Assembly (NCBI RefSeq): GCF_029379315.1
Contig: NZ_JAQYWQ010000007.1
Span: 1 to 64,000, forward strand
Length of the DNA stretch: 64,000 bases
Direction: 5' to 3'
Source of the DNA: Nostoc sp. S13
GTDB taxonomy: Bacteria; Cyanobacteriota; Cyanobacteriia; Cyanobacteriales; Nostocaceae
Shown: in pieces, positions 18,732 to 27,134 of the stretch
How the letters are laid out: each line of letters opens with the position of its first letter
Numbering within the stretch: the first letter of the stretch is position 1
The notes under the pieces: generated by a model
What the model was told of the DNA's origin: nothing
The model's input: the letters and a program-made list of their open reading frames with translations, nothing else
Database searches by the model: none
Translations under genes and position numbers: made by a program

Positions 18732-19007
18732 CTAACTTTTAATTTTTAATTGCTTATCCCAATTACTCTCAATGACTCGATGGCTGAGAAATGGGAACAG
18801 TCTGCGGTAAGACCAATGCATACTTAAGAAAATCAAACTCACCAATGTCAGCAGCATGACACCCAAAATCGTTCCATATGCCTTAGTATGCCACCAAAAT
18901 CCTGCACCTAGTCGCACAAGCTTCCACAAGCTGCTTATATCGACGCTTTCGGAATCGTGAATGCTAATTGCTAAGGATGCTGCTGTGTTTTGTCGCGCAA
19001 TTGTCAT
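18732..19007 (-). CDS. Small single-pass membrane protein, unknown function
   Basis: 91 residues, not recognised. A polar N-terminus (to about residue 30), then an aromatic stretch with LGAGFWWH, one clear membrane helix at about 43-63 (GTILGVMLLTLVSLIFLSM), and a basic C-terminus (YRRLFPFLSHR). No Cys. A possible ribosome-binding AGGAGT is just upstream of the ATG on the minus strand. No operon partner. Real-gene status rests on the start context and composition. Confidence 0.55.
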   Translation of the reverse strand: MTIARQNTAASLAISIHDSESVDISSLWKLVRLGAGFWWHTKAYGTILGVMLLTLVSLIFLSMHWSYRRLFPFLSHRVIESNWDKQLKIKS

Positions 19008-19233
19008 TTTAATTACTCCTTTAGACCTAAACGCTGAGGCATTTAATTTTAAACTACGGTAATTCGATAGGTTTTACGATGTTTGTATGCAATATCTCAT
19101 AGCTTGATACAAGAAGCAAGTTTTAAGGGCATTGGGGATGGAGTATTGGGCATTAGTATTGAAAATTAGGTATTAGGTATTAGAAATCCCCAGTCTCCAA
19201 TCCCTAGTCCCCAACCCCTAATTCCCAGTCAAA

Positions 19234-19866
19234 ATGCCTAATCAAATTTGGTTATCACAATTGGAAAAACATCGAGCGATCGCAGTCATCCGCGCCCCTA
19301 AAATCGAAGTGGGACAGCAAATGGCAATGGCTGTAGTATCTGGGGGAATGCAGTTAATTGAGATAACCTGGAATAGCGATCGCGCTGGGGAATTAATCAG
19401 TCAACTACGCTCACAATTACCAGCCTGTACCATTGGTACTGGTACGCTATTCAATGTGCAACAGCTAGAAGATGCGATCGCATCTGGGGCGCAATTCCTC
19501 TTTACACCCCACGTTGACCCCGCAATGATTCAGGCGGCACAAGAAAAAAATGTACCTATTATACCAGGAGCGCTGACTCCTACAGAAATTGTTACCGCCT
19601 GGAGTCAGGGCGCTAGTTGTGTAAAAGTATTTCCTGTACAAGCAGTGGGAGGGGCTGATTATATCAAAAGTTTGCAAGGGCCGCTGGGTCAGATTCCCTT
19701 AATTCCGACTGGCGGCGTTACCCTGGAAAATGCTAAAGAATTTTTACAAGCGGGAGCGATCGCTGTAGGTTTGAGTGGTGAATTATTTCCCCAAAAGCTT
19801 GTCACAGAGGGAAATTGGGAAGCGATCGCATCTGGGGCAAAAAAGCTAATGCGACAGTTAACTTAA
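19234..19866 (+). CDS. eda: KDPG aldolase (2-keto-3-deoxy-6-phosphogluconate aldolase)
   Basis: 210 residues, full family length. It cleaves KDPG to pyruvate and glyceraldehyde-3-phosphate in the Entner-Doudoroff pathway, and may also act on 4-hydroxy-2-oxoglutarate. The Schiff-base lysine lies in VKVFP, and the general-base glutamate in LIEITWNS. GTGTL, FTPH and IPTGG are also present in the expected order. It is cytosolic. No edd or other sugar-acid gene is next to it. The 19130-19230 upstream region is a string of short heptamer-like tandem repeats (CCCTAGT/CCCCAAC type), so the promoter is displaced or embedded in repeats. Confidence 0.92.
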   Translation: MPNQIWLSQLEKHRAIAVIRAPKIEVGQQMAMAVVSGGMQLIEITWNSDRAGELISQLRSQLPACTIGTGTLFNVQQLEDAIASGAQFLFTPHVDPAMIQAAQEKNVPIIPGALTPTEIVTAWSQGASCVKVFPVQAVGGADYIKSLQGPLGQIPLIPTGGVTLENAKEFLQAGAIAVGLSGELFPQKLVTEGNWEAIASGAKKLMRQLT

Positions 19867-19979
19867 CTTTGAATCCAATCATCAAAAATTCACATCTATT
19901 AAAGTAATAGATATGGAAATAAAGGTGAAAACTGATAAGTTTCCCAAGACCCGATGATTTGAGTGTGAGTGTATCTAAA

Positions 19980-20495
19980 ATGAAAAGACTGATTTATCCT
20001 GACTGGGTGCGTCGCTTACAAATACTCCTCACTGGTACAGCACTGTCCTTAAGTGTTTTTACTACTACTGGAACGAGTGAAGTTTGGGCGAATTCCCAAA
20101 ATCAAGTGATTGCACAAACAATCCAGACATTACAACAATCGGATCAGCGCTGGATTCAAATTAATCTTTCAAAGCAACGGTTAATAGCTTGGCAAGGTGA
20201 CAGAGTTGTTTATGGAAGTGCTATTTCCTCTGGCAAAAAATCTACTCCTACTCTTGTTGGTAGTTTTAAGATTCAATCCAAGTTCAAAACTACACAGATG
20301 CAGGGAGAAGACTACAATGTTCCCAACGTTCCTTATGCAATGTTTTACCAAGGTAATTACGCTATTCACGGAGCTTACTGGCATAAGAGATTTGGCACTC
20401 CAGTAAGCCACGGCTGTGTCAATATCGCACCTAAACATGCTAAATGGCTATTCGAGTGGGCATCAGTAGGGACACCAGTAGTCATCCAGAAATAG
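19980..20495 (+). CDS. L,D-transpeptidase (YkuD domain), copy 1
   Basis: 171 residues from the ATG at 19980 (a TTG start 21 nt upstream is possible). An N-terminal signal-like segment (LQILLTGTALSLSVFTTTG) indicates export. The YkuD domain starts at RWIQINLSKQRL and ends with the catalytic block [20 protein letters not shown], with His and the nucleophilic Cys in SHGCVN. These enzymes make 3-3 cross-links in peptidoglycan or attach proteins to it, in the periplasm. A closely similar paralogue sits 600 bp downstream on the same strand. No LysM or PG-binding domain is present. Confidence 0.9.
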   Translation: MKRLIYPDWVRRLQILLTGTALSLSVFTTTGTSEVWANSQNQVIAQTIQTLQQSDQRWIQINLSKQRLIAWQGDRVVYGSAISSGKKSTPTLVGSFKIQSKFKTTQMQGEDYNVPNVPYAMFYQGNYAIHGAYWHKRFGTPVSHGCVNIAPKHAKWLFEWASVGTPVVIQK

Positions 20496-21102
20496 TCGGT
20501 GAAGCAGCCAGAACGCAATTTAGGTAAAATCATAAATAACAATAAATCAAGACAATTAAGTAATTCCCAGCATAAAATCTTGCTGGGAATCTTCGGAGTC
20601 GGAATTACTGAACTTGAAATAAAATAGAAAAGAGGGCATTCAACAATTTGCCCAAAAAAATAAGCGTAAATCCTGATAATTCCTGTGTGAAATTACAAAT
20701 GCAAATATGAATTCGGGGAAAGTTTGCATTTAGGCATTTAAATGACAGATTTTTTGTAAAGGTTGTCCTTTGTAATTAGTCATTAGGAATGTGGATTCAA
20801 CAAAATGTAAAACTTCTATTTTGTAAGGTGCGTTAGTCAAGGGTATAACGCACCATTGCTATATTTTCGGTGCGTTACGGCTTCTGTAACACACGCGACG
20901 AATAAATCTGTGTTCCTTTGTCAATAACAAATGACAAATATGCAAATTGGACGCAGATTAGCTTAGAACTTGTCTTGAGAAGCATTAGCGGATGAATTGC
21001 GTAAATCCTCCACAGTAAGCGAGTAGTCGCTCTGGAAATTTGTAATGTTCCAGAAAATTACTTCACTTCATGATTTTTACGTAGTTTAGAAGATGAGACA
21101 TA
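20496..21102. other. Non-coding region between the two L,D-transpeptidases
   Basis: Contains a hairpin ATTCCCAGCA...TGCTGGGAAT (20563-20590) without a T-run and a pair of GGTGCGTTA-type repeats at about 20825-20880, a motif scattered in Nostocales intergenic DNA. No gene seen. The 21000-21102 segment presumably holds the promoter of the second gene. Confidence 0.5.
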
Positions 21103-21642
21103 ATGCAAACCTGGATTCGCAGTGGTGGGATTCGTTCCCCAGGAATTTTTTGTACAGGCGTAGCACTCATGGTGGTGACTTTATTTTCTTGGTCATCACC
21201 GTTAGCAGGTACACCCAATTCGACTACAGCAACAGCCACATCAGTCGATGAAAACGGCATCACTCTATCTAATATCAGGCAAAGATCCCAACCTCGCTGG
21301 ATTGAAATTGACCTGTCACAGCAACGCTTACGTGCATGGGAAGGTAATAAAGTTATTCATTCATACCGCATTTCCACAGGTAAGCAATCGACCCCTACAC
21401 CCATAGGTAGATTTCGGATTAATTCTAAGTATCGCACTCACCGAATGCGAGGCAGTGGCTACAACATTCCTGACGTTCCTTACACAATGTATTTCTACAG
21501 AGGCTATGCCATCCACGGTGCTTATTGGCATAACCGTTTTGGAACTCCAGTCAGCCACGGTTGCGTAAATTTACCTGTTAAGCAAGCTCGTAATCTTTAC
21601 AACTGGGCTTCAATGGGAACTTTAGTAGTCGTGCGGAAATAA
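21103..21642 (+). CDS. L,D-transpeptidase (YkuD domain), copy 2
   Basis: 179 residues. Signal-anchor-like N-terminus ([17 protein letters not shown]), then a YkuD domain ([20 protein letters not shown]...) with the catalytic segment [20 protein letters not shown]. It is a paralogue of the gene at 19980, with the same catalytic block and spacing, probably from an old duplication with the intergenic region since filled by repeats. It acts on periplasmic peptidoglycan. A strong hairpin terminator follows at 21717. Confidence 0.9.
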   Translation: MQTWIRSGGIRSPGIFCTGVALMVVTLFSWSSPLAGTPNSTTATATSVDENGITLSNIRQRSQPRWIEIDLSQQRLRAWEGNKVIHSYRISTGKQSTPTPIGRFRINSKYRTHRMRGSGYNIPDVPYTMYFYRGYAIHGAYWHNRFGTPVSHGCVNLPVKQARNLYNWASMGTLVVVRK

Positions 21643-21716
21643 TTCGTAATTAAGAGTTTCAATTACGAATTATCGTGATGATGAATTGATCGTTGCTGCA
21701 ATTCTTATCTTGATGT

Positions 21717-21751
21717 ATGGACAGGTGCGTTCCGTGAAAGCACCTGTCCAT
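21717..21751 (+). terminator. Perfect 12-bp hairpin after L,D-transpeptidase 2
   Basis: ATGGACAGGTGC pairs perfectly with GCACCTGTCCAT around an 11-nt loop, 75 bp after the stop. The T-run is weak (ATATATACTGC), so termination is likely but not classic. Confidence 0.65.
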
Positions 21752-21796
21752 ATATACTGCTAGACTAAAAACACATTTTCCAGGAATTCAGGAGCT

Positions 21797-22360
21797 ATGA
21801 GCGCCACAACTACTGAACCTCTCACCCTGGAAGAGTTTCTGAACCTCCCAGAAACAAAGCCTGCAAGCGAATATATTAACAAAGAGATTATTCAAAAACC
21901 AATGCCGAAAGGGAGACACAGCCGCTTACAAGGTAAACTTTGTGCTGTTGTCAATCAAGTCACGGAGAATCAAAAGATTGCCTATGCGTTTCCCGAATTA
22001 CGGTGTACTTTTGGGAAACGCTCAACTGTAACGGATGTGGCTGTATTTCAGTGGGAACGCATACCGTTCACCGTTGATGAGCAAGTACCTGATAATTTTG
22101 AACTTCCACCAGACTGGACGATTGAAATTTTCTCGCCAGAACAAAAACCCAACAAAGTAATTGGGAATATTCTTCACTGTCTGAATTATGGCAGCCGCCT
22201 GGGATGGTTTCTTGACCCTGATGACCTGAGTATCTTGGTATTTCTAGCAGAGCAACAGCCAGTGCTACTCTAGGGAGAAGATTTTTTGCCTGTATTACCA
22301 GAAATTCAACTTGCACTAACCGTCAATCAAGTTTTTGGATGGTTAAAGATGGGTGGCTAG
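21797..22360 (+). pseudogene. Uma2-family gene with in-frame amber stop
   Basis: The first 158 codons encode a Uma2 (DUF820) protein (LTLEEFLNLPETKPASEYI, VTDVAVFQW, WTIEIFSPEQKPNKV, LGWFLDPDD). A TAG at 22271-22273 interrupts it. In the same frame the next 28 codons (LPVLPEIQLALTVNQVFGWL, then KMGG) are the normal Uma2 C-terminus, ending at a TAG at 22358-22360. The gene is therefore full length apart from one nonsense codon. The truncated protein keeps the PD-(D/E)XK core and might fold. It stands alone. Confidence 0.8.
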
Positions 22361-22454
22361 AAATACACATTCGCCGTTAGGTGTAGCCTCAGCCTAGCGT
22401 CTGCACTTTTTTTATGAGAATATAGACATTAATTATCAAGAAAAGAGGTTTTAG

Positions 22455-22745
22455 ATAAACTGGAGAATTGCAGAAGCGAAACAGAGGTTCTCCGAACTGA
22501 TTCATGCTGTCACTAAAGAACCGCAACTCATCTATAAGCGAAATCAACTGGTGGCTGTTGTTGTTGAAGCTGAGATGTTTGAAGAATTTTTGACGTGGCG
22601 CAAGCAGCACGAAAAAATTTCTCTAGCTGATGTTTTCAAAGAACTACGTCAGATAGCTGCTGAAGAAGATTATATCCTCGAAGTACCCTGCCGCCAAGAC
22701 CGTCCTAACCTTTTCGCTGATGCCATCGATGACTTTTCTCTGTGA
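22455..22745 (+). CDS. Phd/YefM-type antitoxin with no standard start codon
   Basis: The frame from 22455 encodes NWRIAEAKQRFSELI...LVAVVVEAEMFEEFL, the typical N-terminal DNA-binding/dimer region of Phd-YefM antitoxins, with an acidic C-terminus (FADAIDDFSL). A ribosome site AGAGG lies six bases before an ATA codon at the expected start position. No ATG, GTG or TTG is available until GTG 22551, which would remove a third of the domain. Either ATA is used or the start codon has mutated. It overlaps the PIN toxin gene by 17 nt, typical of a toxin-antitoxin operon. Such antitoxins neutralise the toxin and repress their own operon. Confidence 0.65.
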   Translation: MNWRIAEAKQRFSELIHAVTKEPQLIYKRNQLVAVVVEAEMFEEFLTWRKQHEKISLADVFKELRQIAAEEDYILEVPCRQDRPNLFADAIDDFSL

Positions 22746-23290
22746 CACTAACATTATCAGCGAATTATTAAGACTCCAACCTAAGAGGTTGTTTGAAAAG
22801 TGTTTCGCTGTGACTTTAGGCACTTTTAGATCCCCCCTAACCCCCCTTTTTAAGGGGGGAACCGGAATCAAAGTCCCCCTTTTTAAGGGAAATTTAGGGG
22901 GATCTAAAACTAGTTGATACCGACAATAGGACATTTCAAACATCCTCTAACTCTGGTGTACTGAAATGGGCAGAAAGAGTTTCCTCAATAGTTCTGAGTG
23001 CAATTACCGTTGAAGAAATATTTTATAGACTGACATTCAAGCCCAACGTTAGAATTAAAATATGGTTGGAGAGCTTTTTGGAAAATAACTCCCAAGTATT
23101 ACCCATCACCATTGAAATTGCCAAGCGCTCTGGTGAATTGCGAGGTCAACTAAGATTAAGTGGGAAAACACACAGCCAAGCAGATATGATGATTGCTGCT
23201 ACTGGTCAAATTCATCAATTGACTTTAGTAAGGCGCAACATCCGAGATTTCGACGGTTGCGGTATCCCACTTTTAAATCCTTTTAGTTAA
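22729..23290 (+). pseudogene. VapC-like PIN-domain toxin interrupted by a MITE
   Basis: 5' part: MTFLCDTNIISELLRLQP with the first PIN aspartate. 3' part (22951-23290): SGVLKWAERV, ITVEEIF, SQADMMIAATG and RNIRDF, which contain the remaining acidic residues of a VapC ribonuclease. Between them lies the 163-bp element at 22785-22947. Joining the halves and keeping a single copy of the target bases restores a continuous reading frame of about 130 residues with all catalytic acids. The toxin is therefore inactive as it stands. It follows its antitoxin with a 17-nt overlap and ends directly against the Hsp70-like gene on the other strand. Confidence 0.85.
22785..22947. mobile_element. 163-bp MITE inserted in the vapC-like gene
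   Basis: Ends are inverted (GAGGTTGTTTGAAA / TTTCAAACATCCTC, one mismatch). TAA flanks both sides (22782-22784 and 22948-22950); whether the target duplication is TA, TAA or CTAA cannot be decided. The interior holds a second nested inverted pair of CCCCC-TTTTTAAGGG type repeats. Confidence 0.85.
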
Positions 23291-24889
23291 TTAACTCAAC
23301 TGTGCCACAAGTTGATTTTCCAAAAGTGTATCATTAGTTAACAAGTCTTCAACAGTAATTCGCAAAAAGCGTTGTTGATCAACTTCAAAGAGGATTTTTA
23401 TCCGATCGCTTCCGGGATATCCGGCTGGTGTCAGTTGGGCAATTGTCCTCGCGCCTTCTTGATCGTTGAGGGGTTTGACCCTGGTTTCACTACTGTCCAG
23501 ACGGCGAGTAATCAGGCGATCGCCATCAAAATAAACTTCGGTATTGCCTGTATCTGCTCCCAATTCTCCCATAATTAATTCAATACTAGGTTGATTTTCC
23601 AGAGAAGCGCCTAAGACTAATTCCACTGGCTGACTCATTGGATATGCCTGTCCAGCTTTAATCAGAGAATGCCATTTGTGACGCTGATTGCGGCGATCCC
23701 AGTAGCGGATACCATAACTATGATACAGAAAGTCTTTTATTTGTACCCCTTGTGCTAGATGTAATGCACCTTGAGCGATCGCTTCAAAGGGACGTTCGCA
23801 ACGGATTTTTTCTGGCTGAAAATACTGTTTGATCCATGTCTGCACTGCCGGTAATTGCACTGTTCCACCAACTAACAAAACTGCATTAATATCTGGAAGT
23901 TCTATCCCTTGGCGTCTTGCTTGCTGCAACAGTGTTGTCATTGACTCATCGAGTAACTCAAAAAATGCGTGTTCTTTGAGGATATTTTCAAAAGTGTCGC
24001 GGTTTAATTCCAGTTCATAGCTTTCAAATGTCTCATCATCAAAATAAACTTCACTAGCTTGGTTTTGGGTTGATAGCTGAATTTTCACCCGTTCTGCCAA
24101 TCGTGTTGTCAAGGGACTTATCGTCAGTTGTTGAGTTTTGGCAAAGTAATCTACCAACCAATTATCAATATCAGTACCGCCCAAATTTTGCCCAGCTTTC
24201 GCCAGGACACGGGCAGTTTTGACTTTTTGTTTTGAGTCTTCAGCCAAGGACTTATTGCCCCACTTAAGGATAAATCCCAAGGGCTTTGTGCTTGCTTGCA
24301 CACCTTGATCTAACCGCACAAGGGACAAATCCAAAGTACCGCCACCAAAGTCAATCACCAAGAGAATTTCTTGATCTGCCAAGCCATAACCCAAGGCGGC
24401 GGCTGTGGGTTCATCTAGCATTCGCACCTGTTCGACGGGAAGGGATTGACAAACTTTCCCCAACCAGTGACGATAGGCTTCAAAGCTGTCTACGGGTACA
24501 GTTAAAACTAGAGAATCTAACCCACCTTGCAGAGGCGCTAGTTGTTCAATTACTTGGGTGAGGAACCATTGCCCTACTCGTTCAAAGGTGACAACTTGCC
24601 CATCTAGTTCGGGTAAGAAACCTTGGATATTTGCACCGATACCGCGCTTGAAGCTGCGGAAAAATCGCGTTTCGCCTTTGAGGTCAAGACCGCGATCGCG
24701 TACTTGCTGCCCTACTAAAACTTTATTTTGTCTTGCGTCTTCAACATAAACCAAACTGGGAATCAGTGGCGGATTGAGACTTTGTTTAATTGATAAACCT
24801 GGTAGATTCAGGGTTTCTGGCTGCTGGGTTACGGGGTTCCAACGAGCAATGACTGTGTTGCTAGTACCAAAATCGATTGCGATCGCCAT
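23291..24889 (-). CDS. Hsp70-family protein (DnaK-like ATPase)
   Basis: 532 residues, about 100 shorter than DnaK. The nucleotide-binding domain has all phosphate and adenosine motifs: MAIAIDFGTSNTVIARWN (residues 1-18), VIDFGGGTLDLSLV near 180, and VLLVGGTVQLPAVQ near 340. The C-terminal part is a short beta-rich region without the helical lid and without a C-terminal EEVD-like tail. It is therefore a divergent Hsp70 of the cyanobacterial accessory type, cytosolic, with unknown clients. No grpE or dnaJ is adjacent. Its stop codon abuts the end of the vapC-like pseudogene with no gap. Confidence 0.9.
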   Translation of the reverse strand: MAIAIDFGTSNTVIARWNPVTQQPETLNLPGLSIKQSLNPPLIPSLVYVEDARQNKVLVGQQVRDRGLDLKGETRFFRSFKRGIGANIQGFLPELDGQVVTFERVGQWFLTQVIEQLAPLQGGLDSLVLTVPVDSFEAYRHWLGKVCQSLPVEQVRMLDEPTAAALGYGLADQEILLVIDFGGGTLDLSLVRLDQGVQASTKPLGFILKWGNKSLAEDSKQKVKTARVLAKAGQNLGGTDIDNWLVDYFAKTQQLTISPLTTRLAERVKIQLSTQNQASEVYFDDETFESYELELNRDTFENILKEHAFFELLDESMTTLLQQARRQGIELPDINAVLLVGGTVQLPAVQTWIKQYFQPEKIRCERPFEAIAQGALHLAQGVQIKDFLYHSYGIRYWDRRNQRHKWHSLIKAGQAYPMSQPVELVLGASLENQPSIELIMGELGADTGNTEVYFDGDRLITRRLDSSETRVKPLNDQEGARTIAQLTPAGYPGSDRIKILFEVDQQRFLRITVEDLLTNDTLLENQLVAQLS

Positions 24890-25151
24890 ATTTTATATTT
24901 ATTATCTCGCACGAAGATGCCAAAGCGACTTTATTTGTGATTATTCTCTATAAGCCACCAAGAATGCAAATGCGCCTAGACGCTTGCTTCTTTGTATCCT
25001 AACCCAGATATCGATTCAGTCCGTTGCAGCCAAGTGTTAGCATTAGACAATTGGCTTGTCAGAAAGCATGGAAATCATTGGCTGTAAATGTATAAAAGGA
25101 GCAATAAACTCAACAGCAGGCTTTATCATAGTTGCAGTCTTTTTCTTATTA
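24890..25151. other. Non-coding region upstream of the Hsp70-like gene
   Basis: About 260 bp of AT-rich DNA; no gene recognised. The MITE copy 2 begins directly after it. Confidence 0.45.
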
Positions 25152-25288
25152 GACTTATCCACAAATAAACCTCAAAATAGCTGAAACCCTTACATAGCTG
25201 GCTTTTTAGCTTATATAAAACAGGAACCTCTAAAACCCTCTCCAGAGCTAGGTTTCAGCCAAATAAAGTTCTCATTTCCGGATAAGTC
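25152..25288 (+). mobile_element. 137-bp TA-flanked MITE, copy 2
   Basis: Same ends (GACTTATCC...GGATAAGTC) and length as copy 1, with TA at 25150-25151 and 25289-25290. By eye identical to copies 1 and 4. Its right end supplies the stop codon that ends the truncated integrase frame at 25288. Confidence 0.92.
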
Positions 25289-25440
25289 TATTGGCATAAC
25301 GTGCTTAAACTCACTTCACACGCAGATGCTGAAATGTCATAAATCGCCCCAATCAAAAGAGATCGCACCTCAGTTGGTGTCAGGTATTCTCTATATATGT
25401 AATGCTTGTTGGGTAGACGAGTTGGGGGTGGCAACCTCAT
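25288..25440 (-). pseudogene. Tyrosine recombinase/integrase N-terminal remnant
   Basis: A 50-codon frame beginning MRLPPPTRLPNKHYIYREYL and continuing TPTEVRSLL resembles the first residues of small cyanobacterial tyrosine recombinases, where REYLTP.EV introduces the first helix of the catalytic domain. The reading then loses resemblance and stops at the MITE boundary. None of the Arg-His-Arg-Tyr catalytic residues are present. It is probably a dead fragment. It lies 38 bp downstream of the PIN-toxin gene on the same strand. Confidence 0.5.
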
Positions 25441-25478
25441 TGACCTTTCTTTAATGTCTAAGATTAAAATTTGTAGGC

Positions 25479-25901
25479 TCACAGTTCTTCTGGCATAATC
25501 ACAGAAATTAATTGATTACGATTTTTCCGATAAATTCTAAAATCACTATCAAATGTGAGTAATTCACGAGTAGGATACAGTTCTGCCATCCTCACCAAAC
25601 AGGCATCCGCTAACGACATCGGTACAGACTGATAACGCAGCATCAACTCATAAACCGCCCCAGCTTCTTCACTCAAGCTCAACGGGAGATGGATAATTCC
25701 CTTTTGCACAAAAGAAATTACTGCTGCTTCTCCTCCAGAAACATTCTGTAAGAGAAAACAAGCCTCTGTAACTACCGCTTCACAAGTTAACAAAGGTGGT
25801 TCAATCTGTCTAAACTGATTTGTCACCCATTTATGAAACTGCTCTCTCCGATTGACTAAAGCTACTAATGGGCCTGTATCTAGCAGTACCGCTTGCTTCA
25901 T
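25479..25901 (-). CDS. PIN-domain toxin (VapC-like ribonuclease)
   Basis: 140 residues, normal VapC length. PIN acidic residues are all visible: LLDTGPLVAL (Asp8), CEAVVTEACFLL (Glu), SLADACLVRMAE (Asp) and TFDSDFRIYR (Asp). VapC toxins cut tRNA or rRNA and stop translation. The start ATG overlaps the end of the upstream antitoxin gene by 4 nt (ATGA type), so they are translationally coupled. This toxin-antitoxin locus is intact, unlike the one at 22455-23290. Confidence 0.88.
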   Translation of the reverse strand: MKQAVLLDTGPLVALVNRREQFHKWVTNQFRQIEPPLLTCEAVVTEACFLLQNVSGGEAAVISFVQKGIIHLPLSLSEEAGAVYELMLRYQSVPMSLADACLVRMAELYPTRELLTFDSDFRIYRKNRNQLISVIMPEEL

Positions 25902-26203
25902 TCTGCTAATGGTCTTTTAAGGTACTCCTTGTTTGTCGAGAGATCCCCAGGCCCAGAATCCACACAGCCAACTAAGTCTCCCGCTGCTTCTAAAGCAGAC
26001 ATTGGCGTGCCATCATGGTGCTTAAACTCCACTGTTAGTGATTTCAATTGCAGAAATTCTACAAAGTCAAGTACTTGCTGCTGTTGTTCTTTTGATAAGG
26101 TAAGAACCTTTTGGGTAATAATTTGATCTATACCAATTGCTCTGGTCACCAGTCTTTCCTCCAGTCCCATCACTTCAAGTCTAAATCCAACTGCTTCAGT
26201 CAC
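25898..26203 (-). CDS. Antitoxin partner of the PIN toxin (DUF2281-like)
   Basis: Up to 101 residues; in-frame starts further in would give about 91 or 60 residues. The segment VLTLSKEQQQQVLDFVEFLQLKS is typical of DUF2281-type antitoxins found with PIN toxins in cyanobacteria. The C-terminal part, with GDLVGCVDSGPGDLSTNKEY, is acidic/flexible and likely wraps the toxin. It lies directly upstream of the PIN gene with a 4-nt overlap. Autoregulation is expected for the family; no operator was recognised. Confidence 0.75.
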   Translation of the reverse strand: MTEAVGFRLEVMGLEERLVTRAIGIDQIITQKVLTLSKEQQQQVLDFVEFLQLKSLTVEFKHHDGTPMSALEAAGDLVGCVDSGPGDLSTNKEYLKRPLAE

Positions 26204-26320
26204 ACAGAAACCAACAGAGCGTTGAAAATTTTGAGATGACTAGCTTTTGTCAATTTGATAGCGTAGGTGGCGAAAAAGCTGATTATTTCGTTCATCAATC
26301 CAGGCGATTAACCCAGACTT

Positions 26321-26515
26321 ATGAATAAGACACATAGCAAACCTACTTACATAGATTATATTGTTAAACTTCCTGAGCGATCGCTGGAGGAGTTTTGTCG
26401 CTGGGTGTACCGCTTCATGGGCAATGCTCAGTTCATCTATCCTCAACATCTCGCCGAACAACACCAGAAATTTGCTCATGCATTAATAAATCGGTATTCT
26501 TCCAAAGCCACATAA
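26321..26515 (+). pseudogene. Fragment of a WYL-domain regulator (C-terminal end)
   Basis: The frame encodes LEEFCRWVYRFMGNAQFIYP, then QHLAEQHQKFAHALINRY, which resembles the end of WYL-domain transcriptional regulators (a WV..FG.NA.VI.P.L...H pattern). The WYL motif and any HTH are missing, so it is a remnant if the assignment is right. The minus-strand frame over the same DNA has no recognisable features. Confidence 0.4.
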
Positions 26516-26577
26516 ATCAGGATTTTAGTACAGAAACTGGGTCTAACCCGAAAATCCGGGTTAGTGGTAGTTCACGC

Positions 26578-26817
26578 TCAATCTTCATGCCGTAACTGCC
26601 ATACTGCACCGAAAGCGGCCCCAGCCCCAGCTAACAATCCGGTACTCATTCCTTGGATAGTTCTTTGGATTGGATTTTGAGTTAGACACTCACTTGTAAC
26701 CTTACTGTCATCCAAGCAGAGACTACTTTCTGCCCAAGCAGCAGTACCTCCTAAAATTACACCAGTTATACTACAGCAAACAACTAACAGCAAAAGACGT
26801 TGATTTTTTCTAGCCAT
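26578..26817 (-). CDS. Small exported/membrane protein, unknown
   Basis: 79 residues from the ATG at 26817 (a start 42 nt upstream is possible). Good signal peptide: basic MARKNQR, hydrophobic core LLLLVVCCSITGVILGG, and a likely cleavage after AWA. The mature part has two Cys (LCLDDSKVTSECL) that could form a disulfide. A C-terminal glycine/alanine-rich hydrophobic segment follows (GLLAGAGAAFGAVW). Not recognised further; probably periplasmic or membrane-anchored. Confidence 0.6.
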   Translation of the reverse strand: MARKNQRLLLLVVCCSITGVILGGTAAWAESSLCLDDSKVTSECLTQNPIQRTIQGMSTGLLAGAGAAFGAVWQLRHED

Positions 26818-26972
26818 AGATAGATGTTTCAAAGATTGAATATAGTAACGGGCACTCACTTACTTTACACATTCTTGCTAGCAAATGTCATCTGGTTTCA
26901 AGAGAACTGGCTGTTATTCCAAACATAGACAAGTATTAAAAAATCTGATTAGATATCGCATCTTATAAAAAT

Positions 26973-27006
26973 AACCTCTGCGGAAGGAATATCACCAGAG
27001 GTTTTT
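26973..27006 (-). terminator. Hairpin terminator of the deacetylase gene
   Basis: AACCTCTG / CAGAGGTT stem with T-runs on both strands (ATTTTT on minus, TTTTTAAT on plus). Positioned about 130 bp after the minus-strand polysaccharide deacetylase gene. The rest of the 26818-27134 gap shows nothing else. Confidence 0.7.
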
Positions 27007-27134
27007 AATAAAGACATTACAATAGGGAACTATTATAAAAATAAATTTATCTTTTTGCCAACACTCTTTTCTCCTTCTCAAAAACAGGTCAAAGTTTATT
27101 TTATTTGTAATTAAGGATACAAATTGGACTGATA

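Noticed and set aside
26240-26479. 79-residue minus-strand protein
   Set aside because: The plus strand over the same DNA has a WYL-like C-terminus; only one can be real and this frame has no recognisable features.
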